Assembly: GCA_964387985.1 (NCBI GenBank)
Contig: CAYLZG010000007.1
Span: 5,513 to 69,512 of the forward strand
Length of the DNA: 64,000 nucleotides
Reading direction: 5' to 3'
Source: JALOOB01 sp964387985
Lineage (GTDB): Bacteria > Chloroflexota > Anaerolineae > CG2-30-64-16
Part shown: positions 43,001 to 51,772 of the stretch, one piece after another
How positions within the stretch are numbered: the stretch's first letter is position 1
How the letters are laid out: each line of letters starts with the position of its first letter
Program-made: the position numbers and the translations under genes
Notes under the pieces: model-generated
What the model was told of the DNA's origin: nothing
The model's input: the letters and a program-made list of their open reading frames with translations, nothing else
Databases searched by the model: none

Positions 43001-43035
43001 AAAAAGGGCCCGGCTTGTCGATTAGCCAGGGCCCT
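43001..43035 (-). terminator. Intrinsic terminator of the long minus-strand operon
   Basis: On the minus strand GGGCCC-(A bulge side)-GGCT pairs with AGCCGGGCCC (10 bp, one bulged base, 8-nt loop) and is followed by TTTTTGTTTAG. It lies about 20 nt after the 43056-43403 gene. Confidence 0.85.
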
Positions 43036-43055
43036 CATCCTGCCGTGAACAGGGA

Positions 43056-43403
43056 TCAGGGGAGTACGAGCGCGAGCACCACAAGTATGGCGATGATGGA
43101 AACCGCGACAATGCCCAGACGGCGCAAATCCTGCCGGACATACGTGTAGTCGCCGGTCATACCCGTCCCCCCGCGTGCATAGGAGCCGCCAGCGCCAAGG
43201 GAAGTACGAGGCATCGCACCTGCGCTGCGTGCAGCCTGGGGGCCATTGGCGCCGGCTGCGCCTGTCGCTCGGCCACCCGACGCCGGCGCCTGGGCAGTGG
43301 CCTGAGGGCTGGATTCAGCCTTTGATGGCTTGCCGTCACCGTACATGCGGGGATCCGATGCGCGCGGCACACGCCTGGACTGAGCCTTTTTCTGCTTTGC
43401 CAT
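43056..43403 (-). CDS. Small tail-anchored membrane protein, unknown
   Basis: The 115-residue protein has a very basic start (MAKQKKAQSRRVPR), a disordered Ala/Gly/Ser/Pro middle and one C-terminal transmembrane helix (LGIVAVSIIAILVVLALVLP). A stop follows directly, so it is tail-anchored. ATG 43403 has AGAGG about 9 nt upstream. It is the last gene before the operon terminator and follows murJ by 65 nt. The function is unknown; the basic, disordered cytoplasmic part could bind nucleic acid or the envelope machinery. Confidence 0.68.
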   Translation of the reverse strand: MAKQKKAQSRRVPRASDPRMYGDGKPSKAESSPQATAQAPASGGRATGAAGANGPQAARSAGAMPRTSLGAGGSYARGGTGMTGDYTYVRQDLRRLGIVAVSIIAILVVLALVLP

Positions 43404-43468
43404 TCGCGATAACCTCTTGCCAAGATAGATATCAAACCAATCTATTATAGCCGCGCCGCCTGGGCCCG

Positions 43469-45079
43469 TCAATTTCCGTGCGAACTCATATTTCGCTTCA
43501 GCACCTTCCCAAGGATGGCGTCGAGCAGCCGGGTCACTTCCTGGATGCCCAGCAATCGCAGCACACCGAGATAGAACGCGCCGCCCAGCCCGCCTCCAAG
43601 GATGACGATGATCAGCGCGCCCACCTTGCCTTGAGGTATGGCGGGCGCCATGCCGTGAACCAGAAGCGATACGCCGGCTCCCATGATCAGGGCCGCACCT
43701 CCTGCCGCCCACAGCGTGCGCAGGACGTTCTGTCGATGGAGCCGCCCGACGCTGCGCAGCAGCAGGATGCTCATGATGATCGCATGGCCGGCCTGTTTTG
43801 CTGAGTCTGCCAGGACCAGTCCGAGGAACCCCAATGGCCCCTTGAGAAAAAGCGCTGCCACGAAGTAGAATCCGACCGAGACAACTCCCACGGCTGCCGG
43901 CGTTCGGGTGTTTTGGCGCGCATAGAACGTGTAGTTCAGCAGAAAATCGACGCCTGCGAAGGGCAGACCGATGAGATAGTAGCGTAGGACGCGCGCCGTC
44001 ATCACGGTGTCCGCGAGCGAGAAATCACCGTGCTGAAACAGCAGCCGGATTACCGGCTCGGCGAGCACCCATAAGCCAACTGTGGCCGGAACCAGCAGCA
44101 CCAATACCAGGCGCAGCCCTCTGCCGAAGATTTCACGAAAGCCATCCCAGTCCTCCTCGGCTGCGAAGTGAGAGAGGCTCGGGAGAGCCGCCAACGACAC
44201 GGCAACCGGCACGAGACCGAGCGGCAACTGGATCAGGGTGGTGGCAAAGCCCATCCAGCTCACGCTCTGTTCCCCTGCTGCCGATGCCCAGCGACCGTCA
44301 ACGATGATCTGGAATTGGGTGACGATCAGCCCCAACGCGATGGGAACGTAGAGCCGTCCGATACGCCTCACGGCAGGATGTCCCCAGGTTTTGCCCAGCC
44401 GGATTCGGAGATCACGCAGCCCGGGCGCGGTAACGGCCAGCTGCATCAGGCTGCCAGCCACGATTCCCAGTGGCAGCACGTAGATGTCGATGGACCGGGC
44501 GAGCAACGGGGTCAGGATCACGATGCCCAGGTTGAATACGGCCCCGCTGATTGCGGTGTAACTGAACCTTCGCAACGCGTACAGCAAGCCGGTGGCGCCT
44601 CCGGTCAGTCCAAACAAGAGCACTGCGGGTGCAATCAGCCGCAGGCAGTTCTCTAAGACCTTCTGAAGCTCTGGATTCTCGAAATCACCCAGCAATCCTG
44701 CCAACGGGCCCGCAAAGGCCTCGATCAGGAGCACTGTGACGCCCATGGCGAGGGCAATGAGACTGAAAACTGCGCTGGCCACCCTGGCTAGTTCATCGCG
44801 CCGGTCGGACCGGCTGTACTCGCTGAATACAGGAACGAGCGCCGCGCTCAACATGCCGCCGACCAGCAAGTCGTAGACCATGGTGGGCACGCGGGCAGCC
44901 AGGCGAAATGCATCCAGGTGTCCGCTGGCGCCGAAGAACCCGGAGATCACGGCCTCGCGCGCGAGACCGATGACTCTGCTGGCAATGTTGCCCAAGCCAA
45001 GGATGCCCGCAGAACGCGCCAGGCCGCCACTCGCGGTGCTGCGGCTGTGCTGCGTGCTCTCCAGGGCTGACGGGCTCAT
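43469..45079 (-). CDS. murJ: MurJ-family lipid flippase (MviN), copy 1
   Basis: The 536-residue protein has about 14 hydrophobic helices. The MurJ start is SAGILGLGNIASRVIGLAREAVISGFFGASGHLDAFRLAARVPTMVYDLLVGGMLSAALVPVF, and RLLFQHGDFSLADTVMTARVLRYYLIGLPF matches the family's central (Q)xGxF motif. MurJ flips lipid II or related lipid-linked intermediates across the membrane. It lies downstream of two glycosyltransferase genes and a nucleotidyltransferase gene, suggesting a role in cell-surface glycan export. A second MurJ is encoded at 53206-54786. Confidence 0.9.
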   Translation of the reverse strand: MSPSALESTQHSRSTASGGLARSAGILGLGNIASRVIGLAREAVISGFFGASGHLDAFRLAARVPTMVYDLLVGGMLSAALVPVFSEYSRSDRRDELARVASAVFSLIALAMGVTVLLIEAFAGPLAGLLGDFENPELQKVLENCLRLIAPAVLLFGLTGGATGLLYALRRFSYTAISGAVFNLGIVILTPLLARSIDIYVLPLGIVAGSLMQLAVTAPGLRDLRIRLGKTWGHPAVRRIGRLYVPIALGLIVTQFQIIVDGRWASAAGEQSVSWMGFATTLIQLPLGLVPVAVSLAALPSLSHFAAEEDWDGFREIFGRGLRLVLVLLVPATVGLWVLAEPVIRLLFQHGDFSLADTVMTARVLRYYLIGLPFAGVDFLLNYTFYARQNTRTPAAVGVVSVGFYFVAALFLKGPLGFLGLVLADSAKQAGHAIIMSILLLRSVGRLHRQNVLRTLWAAGGAALIMGAGVSLLVHGMAPAIPQGKVGALIIVILGGGLGGAFYLGVLRLLGIQEVTRLLDAILGKVLKRNMSSHGN

Positions 45080-45100
45080 GCTTGTATCCTGTCGAGGCCT

Positions 45101-45580
45101 CTATGCCGGTTCGGACAAAGAGCGAATGCGTTGAATGATCAGCGTGGTGGACCTGTCGGGCACATAAGGCAGGTAGGCCACCCTGCCCCCGTAGGCCTCG
45201 ACGACCGCGGCCTCTGGTGGATAGGGTCCGCCGGGTCTGCCCCAATCTCCTCCCTTCACGTAGATGGTGGGACGCAGTGCCCCGACCAGCCCGGTGGCGG
45301 TCAGATCGTCGAAGATCACAACCACATCTACGCACCCCAATGCAGCCAGCAGTTCCGCGCGGTCGGCCTGGGGCACCAGGGGCCGGCCGGGCTTGCGAGC
45401 CGCACACGACGCATCGCTGTTCAGACCGACGATCAGGATGTCGCCCAGGCCGCGTGCCGCCTGAAGGTAGCGCACATGCCCAACGTGCAGCAGGTCAAAA
45501 TGCCCGTTCGTGAATACCACCACGCCGGACTGCCCGTGCCGCCATGTAACCGCTTCATCAAGGCTCAATACGAGACCCAA
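45101..45580 (-). CDS. Cytidylyltransferase-fold enzyme (RfaE/HldE C-domain-like)
   Basis: The 159-residue nucleotidyltransferase has the diagnostic VVFTNGHFDLLHVGHVRYLQAAR (HxGH) near residues 20-42, with GLNSDASCAARKPGRPLVPQADRAELLAAL next and DRSTTLIIQRI (ISTTxxI-like) at the C-terminus. It is like the adenylyltransferase half of HldE, which makes ADP-heptose from heptose-1-phosphate. Whether this cell makes heptose is unknown. It overlaps the WecG-like gene by 23 nt. Confidence 0.85.
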   Translation of the reverse strand: MGLVLSLDEAVTWRHGQSGVVVFTNGHFDLLHVGHVRYLQAARGLGDILIVGLNSDASCAARKPGRPLVPQADRAELLAALGCVDVVVIFDDLTATGLVGALRPTIYVKGGDWGRPGGPYPPEAAVVEAYGGRVAYLPYVPDRSTTLIIQRIRSLSEPA

Positions 45581-46307
45581 TGGACTTCTCCTTCAGCACA
45601 GCCAGCACAAACCTGGGCAGTGCAAGCTGACGCCTCCACCGCCACGGCTGAACGATGAGGCGGTAGAGCCATTCAAGATTCAGCCGCTGCAGCCATCGCG
45701 GCGCGCGCTTCTGAGCACCGACGAGAAAGTCGAGCGATCCGCCGACGCCCATCATCGCCGGTATGCCGAGCGCGGCTGCATGCTTCGAGATCCACAGATC
45801 CTGCTTTGGGGCGCCATAAGCAACAAACAAGACATCGGGACGGGCAGAGGCGACACGTGCCAGAATCTCGGGTGCATCCGCATCGGATGGGGAACCGGCA
45901 TAGGCGCCAACGACCTGAAGGCCGGGAAAAAGCTCAACGAGCCGCGCTCCCGCGCGCTCTGCCACCCCCGGCGCTGCACCCAGCAAAAACAGGCGCCACC
46001 CCTGCTCGGCTGCCCGACTGGCGATCAGTGGTACACCATCAGAGCCAGTCACGCGCTCCGGCAGCCGGCGCCCCAGGCGCCTGGCTGCCCACAGCAGCCC
46101 AACTCCGTCGGGGATGCACAGATCGGCTGCTTCCAACACCGCAGCGAAGGGTGGATTGCGGCGCGCCTCCATGACGAACTCAGGATTCGCCGTGCATATC
46201 TGATGCGGGCCACCCTCCCGAATCCATGCGCCGATACGATCGATCATGTCATCACAGGTGATGGCATCGACGCGAACGCCCAGGATGCGAACAGACTCCC
46301 GTTTCAC
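45558..46307 (-). CDS. WecG/TagA/CpsF family glycosyltransferase (GT26)
   Basis: The 249-residue GT26 enzyme begins VRILGVRVDAITCDDMIDRI. It has the conserved HQICTANPEFVMEARRNP (TxNxE) and CIPDGVGLLWAARRLG (DGxG) motifs, plus LFLLGAAPGVAE and VAYGAPKQDLWISKH. These enzymes add an N-acetylmannosaminuronic or related sugar to a lipid-linked acceptor. The GTG at 46307 overlaps the stop of the GT4 gene (GTGA), so this start is preferred. Confidence 0.88.
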   Translation of the reverse strand: MKRESVRILGVRVDAITCDDMIDRIGAWIREGGPHQICTANPEFVMEARRNPPFAAVLEAADLCIPDGVGLLWAARRLGRRLPERVTGSDGVPLIASRAAEQGWRLFLLGAAPGVAERAGARLVELFPGLQVVGAYAGSPSDADAPEILARVASARPDVLFVAYGAPKQDLWISKHAAALGIPAMMGVGGSLDFLVGAQKRAPRWLQRLNLEWLYRLIVQPWRWRRQLALPRFVLAVLKEKSIGSRIEP

Positions 46308-47428
46308 TTCTCTGCCACGCTCTCCAGGACGGCCAGCGTCTCGCGCGCACATTTCTCCCACGAGAATCGCTTGACGTTCTCCAGGCCCCGGCGCGCGAGC
46401 TCGGCGCGCAATGATGCATCGGTAACCAGGCGATACATTGCGTCCGCGATCGCATCGACGTCGAGCGGATCGACCAGTAACGCAGCATCGCCAGCGACCT
46501 CAGGTAGTGAAGATGTATTTGAAGTGATGACCGGCACGCCGCAACCTCCCGCTTCGAGAACAGGGATGCCGAACCCTTCGTAAAGCGACGGAAAGACAAA
46601 CGCCTCTGCGCCGCTCAGAAGTGCGCCAAGGTCCGCATCTGCCACGTAACCCGGGAAGATCACGCGGCCTTGCAGCCCAGCATGCGCCACCTGGCGAAAC
46701 AGCGTCTCGTACAGCCAACCCTGCTTTCCTGCCAGAACCAGCTGCAAGTCAGCCAGATCCGGAAGGCCGCAGATGCGCTCAAAGGCCTGGACGACACGTT
46801 CAAGATTCTTGCGGGGCTGGAGCGTGCCAACATACAGCAGATATCGCCCCACCAGGCCGTAGCGCGCTCGGATCTCGTCCAGGCGAGAAAGATCGGTGAC
46901 CCGGTTCAACCTCGCATCCCTTCCCAGGTAGACGACATGGATCTTCTGAGGTGCAGCATCATAGAAGCGAATGAGATCTGATCTCGTGGCCTCTGAGTCT
47001 GCCAGGACCGCGGTCGCCCGGTGTGCGTTCCAACGCGTCGACCAGTCCAGATAACGCCGGGCATGAGACGTATGCGCTTCAGGGTAGTGCAGATAGCCCA
47101 GATCGTGGACTGTTACGATGCTGCGCCGCGGATGAAACACCGGCAGAACGTGCGCTGGTATGAACAGCACGTCAGGCTCGTGGATCAGCGTCTCCAAACT
47201 CAAGCGACTGTGCGTCCACAATCGCGGGAATGGGATCGAGCGAATCTCAACGTGTGCAGGTGCAACACCCGACCACAACAGACCGGCCGGCAGAGCGCCG
47301 TTCGTGTAGAGTCGAAACTGATGCTGTCGCCCCAACCGTAGCAGCTCGCGTATGACGTGCACCGAGTATATCTCGGTCCCCGTCCGGTGTCGGACCGCAG
47401 CGCGACTGGCGTCGATCCCGATCAGCAT
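46304..47428 (-). CDS. Glycosyltransferase family 4 protein
   Basis: The 374-residue GT-B enzyme begins LIGIDASRAAVRHRTGTEIYSVHVIREL, typical of GT4 mannosyl/rhamnosyl-like transferases. The donor domain includes YLLYVGTLQPRKNLERVVQAF and the acidic nucleotide-binding EAFVFPSLYEGFGIPVLEAGGCGVPVITSN (E-x7-E). ATG 47428 lies 6 nt after an extended -10 TGTTATAAT on the minus strand and has no SD, so it may be leaderless as well as part of the long operon. It precedes the WecG-like gene. Confidence 0.88.
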   Translation of the reverse strand: MLIGIDASRAAVRHRTGTEIYSVHVIRELLRLGRQHQFRLYTNGALPAGLLWSGVAPAHVEIRSIPFPRLWTHSRLSLETLIHEPDVLFIPAHVLPVFHPRRSIVTVHDLGYLHYPEAHTSHARRYLDWSTRWNAHRATAVLADSEATRSDLIRFYDAAPQKIHVVYLGRDARLNRVTDLSRLDEIRARYGLVGRYLLYVGTLQPRKNLERVVQAFERICGLPDLADLQLVLAGKQGWLYETLFRQVAHAGLQGRVIFPGYVADADLGALLSGAEAFVFPSLYEGFGIPVLEAGGCGVPVITSNTSSLPEVAGDAALLVDPLDVDAIADAMYRLVTDASLRAELARRGLENVKRFSWEKCARETLAVLESVAEK

Positions 47429-47434
47429 GTGCCA

Positions 47435-47443
47435 ATTATAACA
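47435..47443 (-). promoter_or_regulatory. Extended -10 TGTTATAAT before the GT4 gene
   Basis: On the minus strand TGTTATAAT ends 6 nt before ATG 47428, overlapping the Sua5 stop codon. Confidence 0.5.
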
Positions 47444-48065
47444 CGGACTGGATTTGTTCGTAGGTGAGAGGACCTGGACGCAGAATGCGAGGCACTGGAC
47501 CGGTGACATCGACAACTGTGGAAGCAGTGCCACCGGGGCACCTGCCGCCATCGAGAATCATCGCAACCGCACCACCCAATTGCGCGGCAGCCTGCTCGGC
47601 TGTGACCGGCGACGGTGCACCCGACAGGTTCGCGCTGGTGGTTGCCAGCGGCGCGGCCACAGCACGAATCAAGGACCGTGCCAGCGCAAGGTCTGGAATC
47701 CGGACCGCCACAGTGTCCCCGCCGGCTGTTACCGCGAGGGGCACTCGTTCGGCCTTGGGCACGACCAGGGTGAGCGGACCTGGCCAGAACCGTTCGGCCA
47801 GCCTGAAGCAAGTGGAAGATAGTTTTGCCGCCACCAGCGCGAGATCCCCAATATCGGCCAGCAGAATGGGGATGGCCTTGTCAAGTGCCCGGACCTTTGC
47901 AACATAGAGCCTGGCAACGGCCGCATCGTCCCAGCACAGTGCGCCGACACCGTAGACTGTGTCAGTGGGAAAGGCAACAAGTTCGCCTGCACGAAGCAGA
48001 GCGACAGCGCGATCAAACCCCTCTGCCGGAGAGAATATAGCGCTCGATGACATCAACCAACCCAT
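47436..48065 (-). CDS. tsaC: Sua5/YciO/YrdC threonylcarbamoyl-AMP synthase
   Basis: The roughly 205-210 residue enzyme makes threonylcarbamoyl-AMP for the t6A37 modification of ANN-decoding tRNAs. The YrdC core is RAGELVAFPTDTVYGVGALCWDD, then DKAIPILLAD, RFWPGPLTLVVP, VAVRIPDLALARSLI and APLATTSANLSGAPSP (SANxSG). There is no Sua5 C-terminal domain. The start is uncertain: 48065 and 48053 are both in frame and overlap the HAD gene by about 40-53 nt. Confidence 0.9.
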   Translation of the reverse strand: MGWLMSSSAIFSPAEGFDRAVALLRAGELVAFPTDTVYGVGALCWDDAAVARLYVAKVRALDKAIPILLADIGDLALVAAKLSSTCFRLAERFWPGPLTLVVPKAERVPLAVTAGGDTVAVRIPDLALARSLIRAVAAPLATTSANLSGAPSPVTAEQAAAQLGGAVAMILDGGRCPGGTASTVVDVTGPVPRILRPGPLTYEQIQSVL

Positions 48066-48840
48066 CTTCAGTCACCGAAGGCGCCACCACGTCGGCGACT
48101 GCAAGCGCTTCGGGTGACGCGTTGGCCATGGCTACGCCCAGGCCGGCCCACTCGATCATGGAGCAATCGTTGCCCGAATCGCCCACCGCAATCGTGCCGT
48201 TCTGGGGCACACCATAGTGCTGCGCAAGGAAGCGCAGACCATGTCCCTTTGACGCCTCGGTGGAATGCACTTCCACGAACATATCATGAGAGCGAACGGC
48301 AGAGAGCCTCCCGCTGAAGCGCGAACTGAGTTCATCGCGGAAAGCGGCGTTGGTCGCGGGGTCGCCGATGAAAAGTCCCTTCAGCGGCTGGCTGCCCAGT
48401 GCGGCGAATATGTTCCACATTTGGGGATAGCTGTTGACAAACTCGATCTCCATCCCGAACCACTTCTCATAGAACGATGCAGGCCGGTCCCTGGGAACCA
48501 CATACATCCGCTCCTCGCCGTAGAGGTTCAGCTCAAGTCCTCGCTCCTCAGCCATCGCCAGGATCTCCCGCATGGCATCAGCCGGAGCCGGCTCCACGAA
48601 GAGCGGGCGTTTCTCGCCAGAAATTTCCCGGACCATTGCCCCTTGAAAACAGATCACCGGCGCATCAAGGCCCAGGGCGTGGGCCAGGTGCGCAGCCGAA
48701 TCGTACGGGCGGCCGGTGGCCAGCACCAGTATCGCACCGCGAGCGCGAGCCGCAGCGATTGCCTGGCGCACCTGCTCCGTCGGCAGCTGCCCATCGATGG
48801 CCGCTGTTCCGTCATAATCAAAGGCAAGCAGCTTGTACAA
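48013..48840 (-). CDS. HAD-superfamily (Cof-type, IIB) hydrolase
   Basis: The 275-residue HAD-IIB phosphatase starts YKLLAFDYDGTAAIDGQLP (the nucleophile motif DYDGT, with the usual DxDGT). It ends with KGHGLRFLAQHYGVPQNGTIAVGDSGNDCSMIEWAGLGVAMANA, containing Lys and the GDSGND acidic motif. It likely dephosphorylates sugar phosphates or cofactors. The TTG at 48840 is preferred because AAGGA lies about 6 nt upstream; an earlier GTG frame overlaps prmC. It overlaps the Sua5 gene. Confidence 0.88.
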   Translation of the reverse strand: MYKLLAFDYDGTAAIDGQLPTEQVRQAIAAARARGAILVLATGRPYDSAAHLAHALGLDAPVICFQGAMVREISGEKRPLFVEPAPADAMREILAMAEERGLELNLYGEERMYVVPRDRPASFYEKWFGMEIEFVNSYPQMWNIFAALGSQPLKGLFIGDPATNAAFRDELSSRFSGRLSAVRSHDMFVEVHSTEASKGHGLRFLAQHYGVPQNGTIAVGDSGNDCSMIEWAGLGVAMANASPEALAVADVVAPSVTEDGLVDVIERYILSGRGV

Positions 48841-48865
48841 GAGAATCCTTCTGTCAGAGCCGGAC

Positions 48866-49885
48866 TCAGACGGTGATGGCCACAATCCGATCCAGGCCAG
48901 TATAATCGACGAGGACGTTGCAGGCGGAGCCGGGCAGAAACTCGTTCACCACCGCGCGCATCGTCGCGCCCTGGTCTGCGCCGATTTCCAGGAAGACGAC
49001 TGCGCCGGGCTTCAGCTTCGCCCGTCCATGCGGGCTGGCGAGGCTGCTGACAAGGCCTCGCAGCACGTCACAGCCATCCTCGCCACCGTCCAGCGCCAGG
49101 ACAGGCTCAAAGTCCCGCACCTGGGCAGGAAGGCCCGTTAGGTCCGCAGTTGCGATATAGGGCAGATTGGCGACAACGACATCCACCGGCTCTGGGAGGC
49201 AATCCATGAGATGTCCTGGCAGCAGATGCACCTGCTCTGCTACACCGTAGCGCCAGATGTTCTTCTCTGCCACCTCGATGCACGCTTGCGATACATCCGT
49301 CGCATAGATGGTCGCTTCGGGTTCATTGACTGCCAGCGCGATGGCGATTGCGCCGCTGCCCGTGCCGATATCTGCAGCAACGGGGCGCTGTCCCTCTCGG
49401 ACAAGCCGCTGCAGATGAGCCAGCGCCCGCTCGACAAGCAGCTCAGTCTCCGGCCGGGGTATGAGCACCCGATTATCGACGGTTATGTCGAGCCCATAGA
49501 ACGGTTTGTATCCCACCAGATACGCCACCGGTTCATGGCACATGCGCCGGCGCACGAGATCCTCGTACCGGGAGATCTCCTCCTCGGCCAGCTGGCGGTT
49601 GGGATGTGCGTACAGCCAGGCCTTGTTCACTCCCAACACCGATGAAAGCAGGACCGCGGCATCGAGCTGTGCTGTCGCGATTTCGACCTCGCGCAGGCGC
49701 CGCGTTGCCGCCAGCAAGGCCCTCCCCACGTCGCTGGAGCGATCCAGTGACCACAGTATCTGAAAGCGCTTCTCCTCGGCACACGAGCTGGCGCGCTGGG
49801 CCGCGGCGCCGGATACAAGCTCGCCAGCATCATTGCCGTGAACACCCCCCCGGCGGGGCGCCTCCGAGACAGATTTCATCTTCAC
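48866..49885 (-). CDS. prmC: Release factor glutamine methyltransferase PrmC
   Basis: PrmC methylates the Gln of the GGQ loop in RF1 and RF2, both encoded in this window. SAM-binding motif I is ADIGTGSGAIAIALA, and motif II is IYATDVSQACIEVA. The catalytic Gln-binding motif is NLPY (VVVANLPYI) rather than NPPY. Upstream is the family's AYLVGYKPFYGLDITVDNRVLIPRPETELLVE. The N-terminal 45 residues are an atypical extension. The start is GTG 49885 or ATG 49879. It lies 9 nt after prfA. Confidence 0.93.
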   Translation of the reverse strand: MKMKSVSEAPRRGGVHGNDAGELVSGAAAQRASSCAEEKRFQILWSLDRSSDVGRALLAATRRLREVEIATAQLDAAVLLSSVLGVNKAWLYAHPNRQLAEEEISRYEDLVRRRMCHEPVAYLVGYKPFYGLDITVDNRVLIPRPETELLVERALAHLQRLVREGQRPVAADIGTGSGAIAIALAVNEPEATIYATDVSQACIEVAEKNIWRYGVAEQVHLLPGHLMDCLPEPVDVVVANLPYIATADLTGLPAQVRDFEPVLALDGGEDGCDVLRGLVSSLASPHGRAKLKPGAVVFLEIGADQGATMRAVVNEFLPGSACNVLVDYTGLDRIVAITV

Positions 49886-49894
49886 TTCAGTGTC

Positions 49895-50971
49895 TCATTC
49901 CTCGCCAATAGCTTCCAGCCGTTCCGTCTGATCTGTCGTCGCCAACTCATCAATGAAGTCGTCCAGATCACCATCCAGGAACCCGATGAGGTTGTACGTC
50001 GTTTTGCCGATGCGATGATCGGTCACCCGGTTCTGCGGGAAGTTGTAGGTGCGAATCTTCTCGCTTCGCTCCCCGCTTCCCACCTGGCTGCGTCGCGTCT
50101 CGCTGCGTTCATTTGCCAACCGCTCTTGCTCCATCTGGTAGAGCCGCGCGCGGAGGATGGCCATGGCCTTGGTTCGATTCTGAAGCTGCGACTTTTCATC
50201 CTGGCAGCTCACAACCAATCCCGTAGGCAAATGGGTCACGCGAATGGCTGAGTCAGTCGTGTTGACGCTCTGGCCGCCCGGTCCCGTGGCGCGAAAGACA
50301 TCTATGCGCACATCTTGCGCCGCAATCTGCACCTCGACTTCATCGACCTCGGGCAGCACCGCGACGGTGGCTGTAGAGGTGTGGATGCGGCCCTGCGCTT
50401 CAGTCACCGGTACGCGCTGCACCCGGTGGACGCCACTTTCAAATTTGAGCCGCGAATACGTGCCGCGTCCCCTCACCTGGAAGATGACTTCCTTGAAGCC
50501 GCCGATGCCGGTCTCTGACTGGCTCATGACTTCCGTCCTGAATCCGTGTCGTTCTGCCCACCGCGCGTACATGCGAAGGAGGTCACCGGCAAAGAGAGCA
50601 GCCTCGCCACCCCCCGTGCCTGCCCGAATCTCGACGATGACGTTCTTCTCGTCGGCCGGGTCCTTCGGCAGCAGCAGCAGGCGCAGGCGCTCCTCGCGGG
50701 CGGCCTGTTCCGCGACCAGTCGCTCGACTTCAGCCTGCGCCAGATCCGCCATTTCCTCGTCACCCTCGTCCGCGGCGAGTTGTCTGGCTCCATCCAACTC
50801 GGCCTGGGCTACGAGATACGCACGGTACTCGGTGACGATTGGCTCTATCTCGGCCTGCTCGCGCGCCAGATCAGACAGGCGGCTCGGGTCAGTGGAGACA
50901 GCCGAATCCGCCATCAGATCGTTCAGTTCATCGTAGCGGCGATCGATAGCCGCAACCTTCTCGATTACCAT
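49895..50971 (-). CDS. prfA: Peptide chain release factor 1
   Basis: The 358-residue RF1 releases peptides at UAA/UAG. The stop-codon recognition motif PxT is PVT in RVPVTEAQGRIHTSTATVAVLPE, and the catalytic loop is FRATGPGGQSVNTTDSAIRVTHLPTG. The coiled N-terminal domain spans about residues 1-100. It starts at ATG 50971, directly after the phosphoribosyltransferase stop, and precedes prmC by 9 nt. Together with prfB at 31.6 kb the window covers both class I release factors. Confidence 0.95.
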   Translation of the reverse strand: MVIEKVAAIDRRYDELNDLMADSAVSTDPSRLSDLAREQAEIEPIVTEYRAYLVAQAELDGARQLAADEGDEEMADLAQAEVERLVAEQAAREERLRLLLLPKDPADEKNVIVEIRAGTGGGEAALFAGDLLRMYARWAERHGFRTEVMSQSETGIGGFKEVIFQVRGRGTYSRLKFESGVHRVQRVPVTEAQGRIHTSTATVAVLPEVDEVEVQIAAQDVRIDVFRATGPGGQSVNTTDSAIRVTHLPTGLVVSCQDEKSQLQNRTKAMAILRARLYQMEQERLANERSETRRSQVGSGERSEKIRTYNFPQNRVTDHRIGKTTYNLIGFLDGDLDDFIDELATTDQTERLEAIGEE

Positions 50972-51520
50972 TTAACCTTCAAACACGGGCAAATTGGCCA
51001 CCGCGATGATGTGCTTCCACTTATCGGGGTCGTTGCCCTCGGTGAAGGCGGCTGCCTCGGCAATGACTTCCCCGCCCGCCTCGCTCACAAGCGATCGCAT
51101 CCCGGCCAGCGTGCTGCCGGTCGAGATCACGTCATCCACCAGGATGATCCGCTTGCCCTTCACCAGGTGCAGATCCTTGCCGTCGAGCCACAAAGTCTGA
51201 GGCGCACCGGTGGTGATGGATACAACCTCCACGCAGAGCGAACCCAACATGTAAGGCTTGCGGGTCTTGCGGGCAACGATGTAAGGCATCTTCATGCGCA
51301 CAGCAAGAGCATGCGCCAAAGGGATGCTCTTCACTTCTGCTGTCATGATCGCATCAGCGTCTGCCGGCACGCGATCCGCAAGCCACTCTGCAAGCGCCTC
51401 AACGACCTCGTAATCGCCGAGCATGTTGAACAGCGCGATGCGGACGTTGGGCGCGACCTCAAACAGCGGCAGATTCCGCGTGACCCCACAGATGTCGACC
51501 GGGTAGAAATCTTGGGACAT
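50972..51520 (-). CDS. Purine/adenine phosphoribosyltransferase-like protein
   Basis: The 182-residue type I PRTase has the PRPP-binding motif KRIILVDDVISTGSTLAGM at about residues 126-144. MTAEVKSIPLAHALAVRMKMPYIVARKTRKPYM resembles adenine phosphoribosyltransferase (TIEAKGIPLA). It may salvage adenine or a related base. ATG 51520 is chosen because AGGAGA lies 8 nt upstream; the longer frame is non-coding-like. Its stop abuts prfA, so it heads the long minus-strand run. Confidence 0.85.
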   Translation of the reverse strand: MSQDFYPVDICGVTRNLPLFEVAPNVRIALFNMLGDYEVVEALAEWLADRVPADADAIMTAEVKSIPLAHALAVRMKMPYIVARKTRKPYMLGSLCVEVVSITTGAPQTLWLDGKDLHLVKGKRIILVDDVISTGSTLAGMRSLVSEAGGEVIAEAAAFTEGNDPDKWKHIIAVANLPVFEG

Positions 51521-51665
51521 AGATTGATCTCCTGAGAACGACGAGATTGACTCGCGCAAAACAGGCTCGGGCACGCCAGCCTGAGCCTTGTAGGAAGATT
51601 GTAACATACTATGCGCCAGGGCCGTAATTAAGGGGTGCATTAGGCTTGCTGCTAACGTAACCAAA

Positions 51666-51702
51666 GTTGCACGATTGGTCGGTCCTGGTTGCACGAACGG
51701 TC
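51666..51702 (+). repeat. Two direct repeats, 22 bp apart, at a promoter
   Basis: GTTGCACGATTGGTC (51666-51680) and GTTGCACGAACGGTC (51688-51702) share GTTGCACGANNGGTC with a 22-bp period (two helical turns). The second copy contains the putative -35 TTGCAC. Confidence 0.6.
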
Positions 51703-51717
51703 ATGAGGTGTTATGCT
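51689..51717 (+). promoter_or_regulatory. Putative promoter of the C39-like peptidase gene
   Basis: TTGCAC (51689-51694) and TATGCT (51712-51717) are separated by 17 bp. This falls in the roughly 295-nt stretch (51521-51815) between divergent genes, which also holds the direct repeats and a palindrome and no recognisable gene. Confidence 0.5.
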
Positions 51718-51754
51718 TAACCATAAAAGATCCCTGGAAGTCCGAAGGAACTAC

Positions 51755-51772
51755 GACGCTGTGCACAGCGTC
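51755..51772. repeat. Perfect 18-bp palindrome in the 5' leader
   Basis: GACGCTGTGCACAGCGTC is fully self-complementary and lies about 43 nt before the proposed GTG. It could be a repressor site. Confidence 0.65.
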
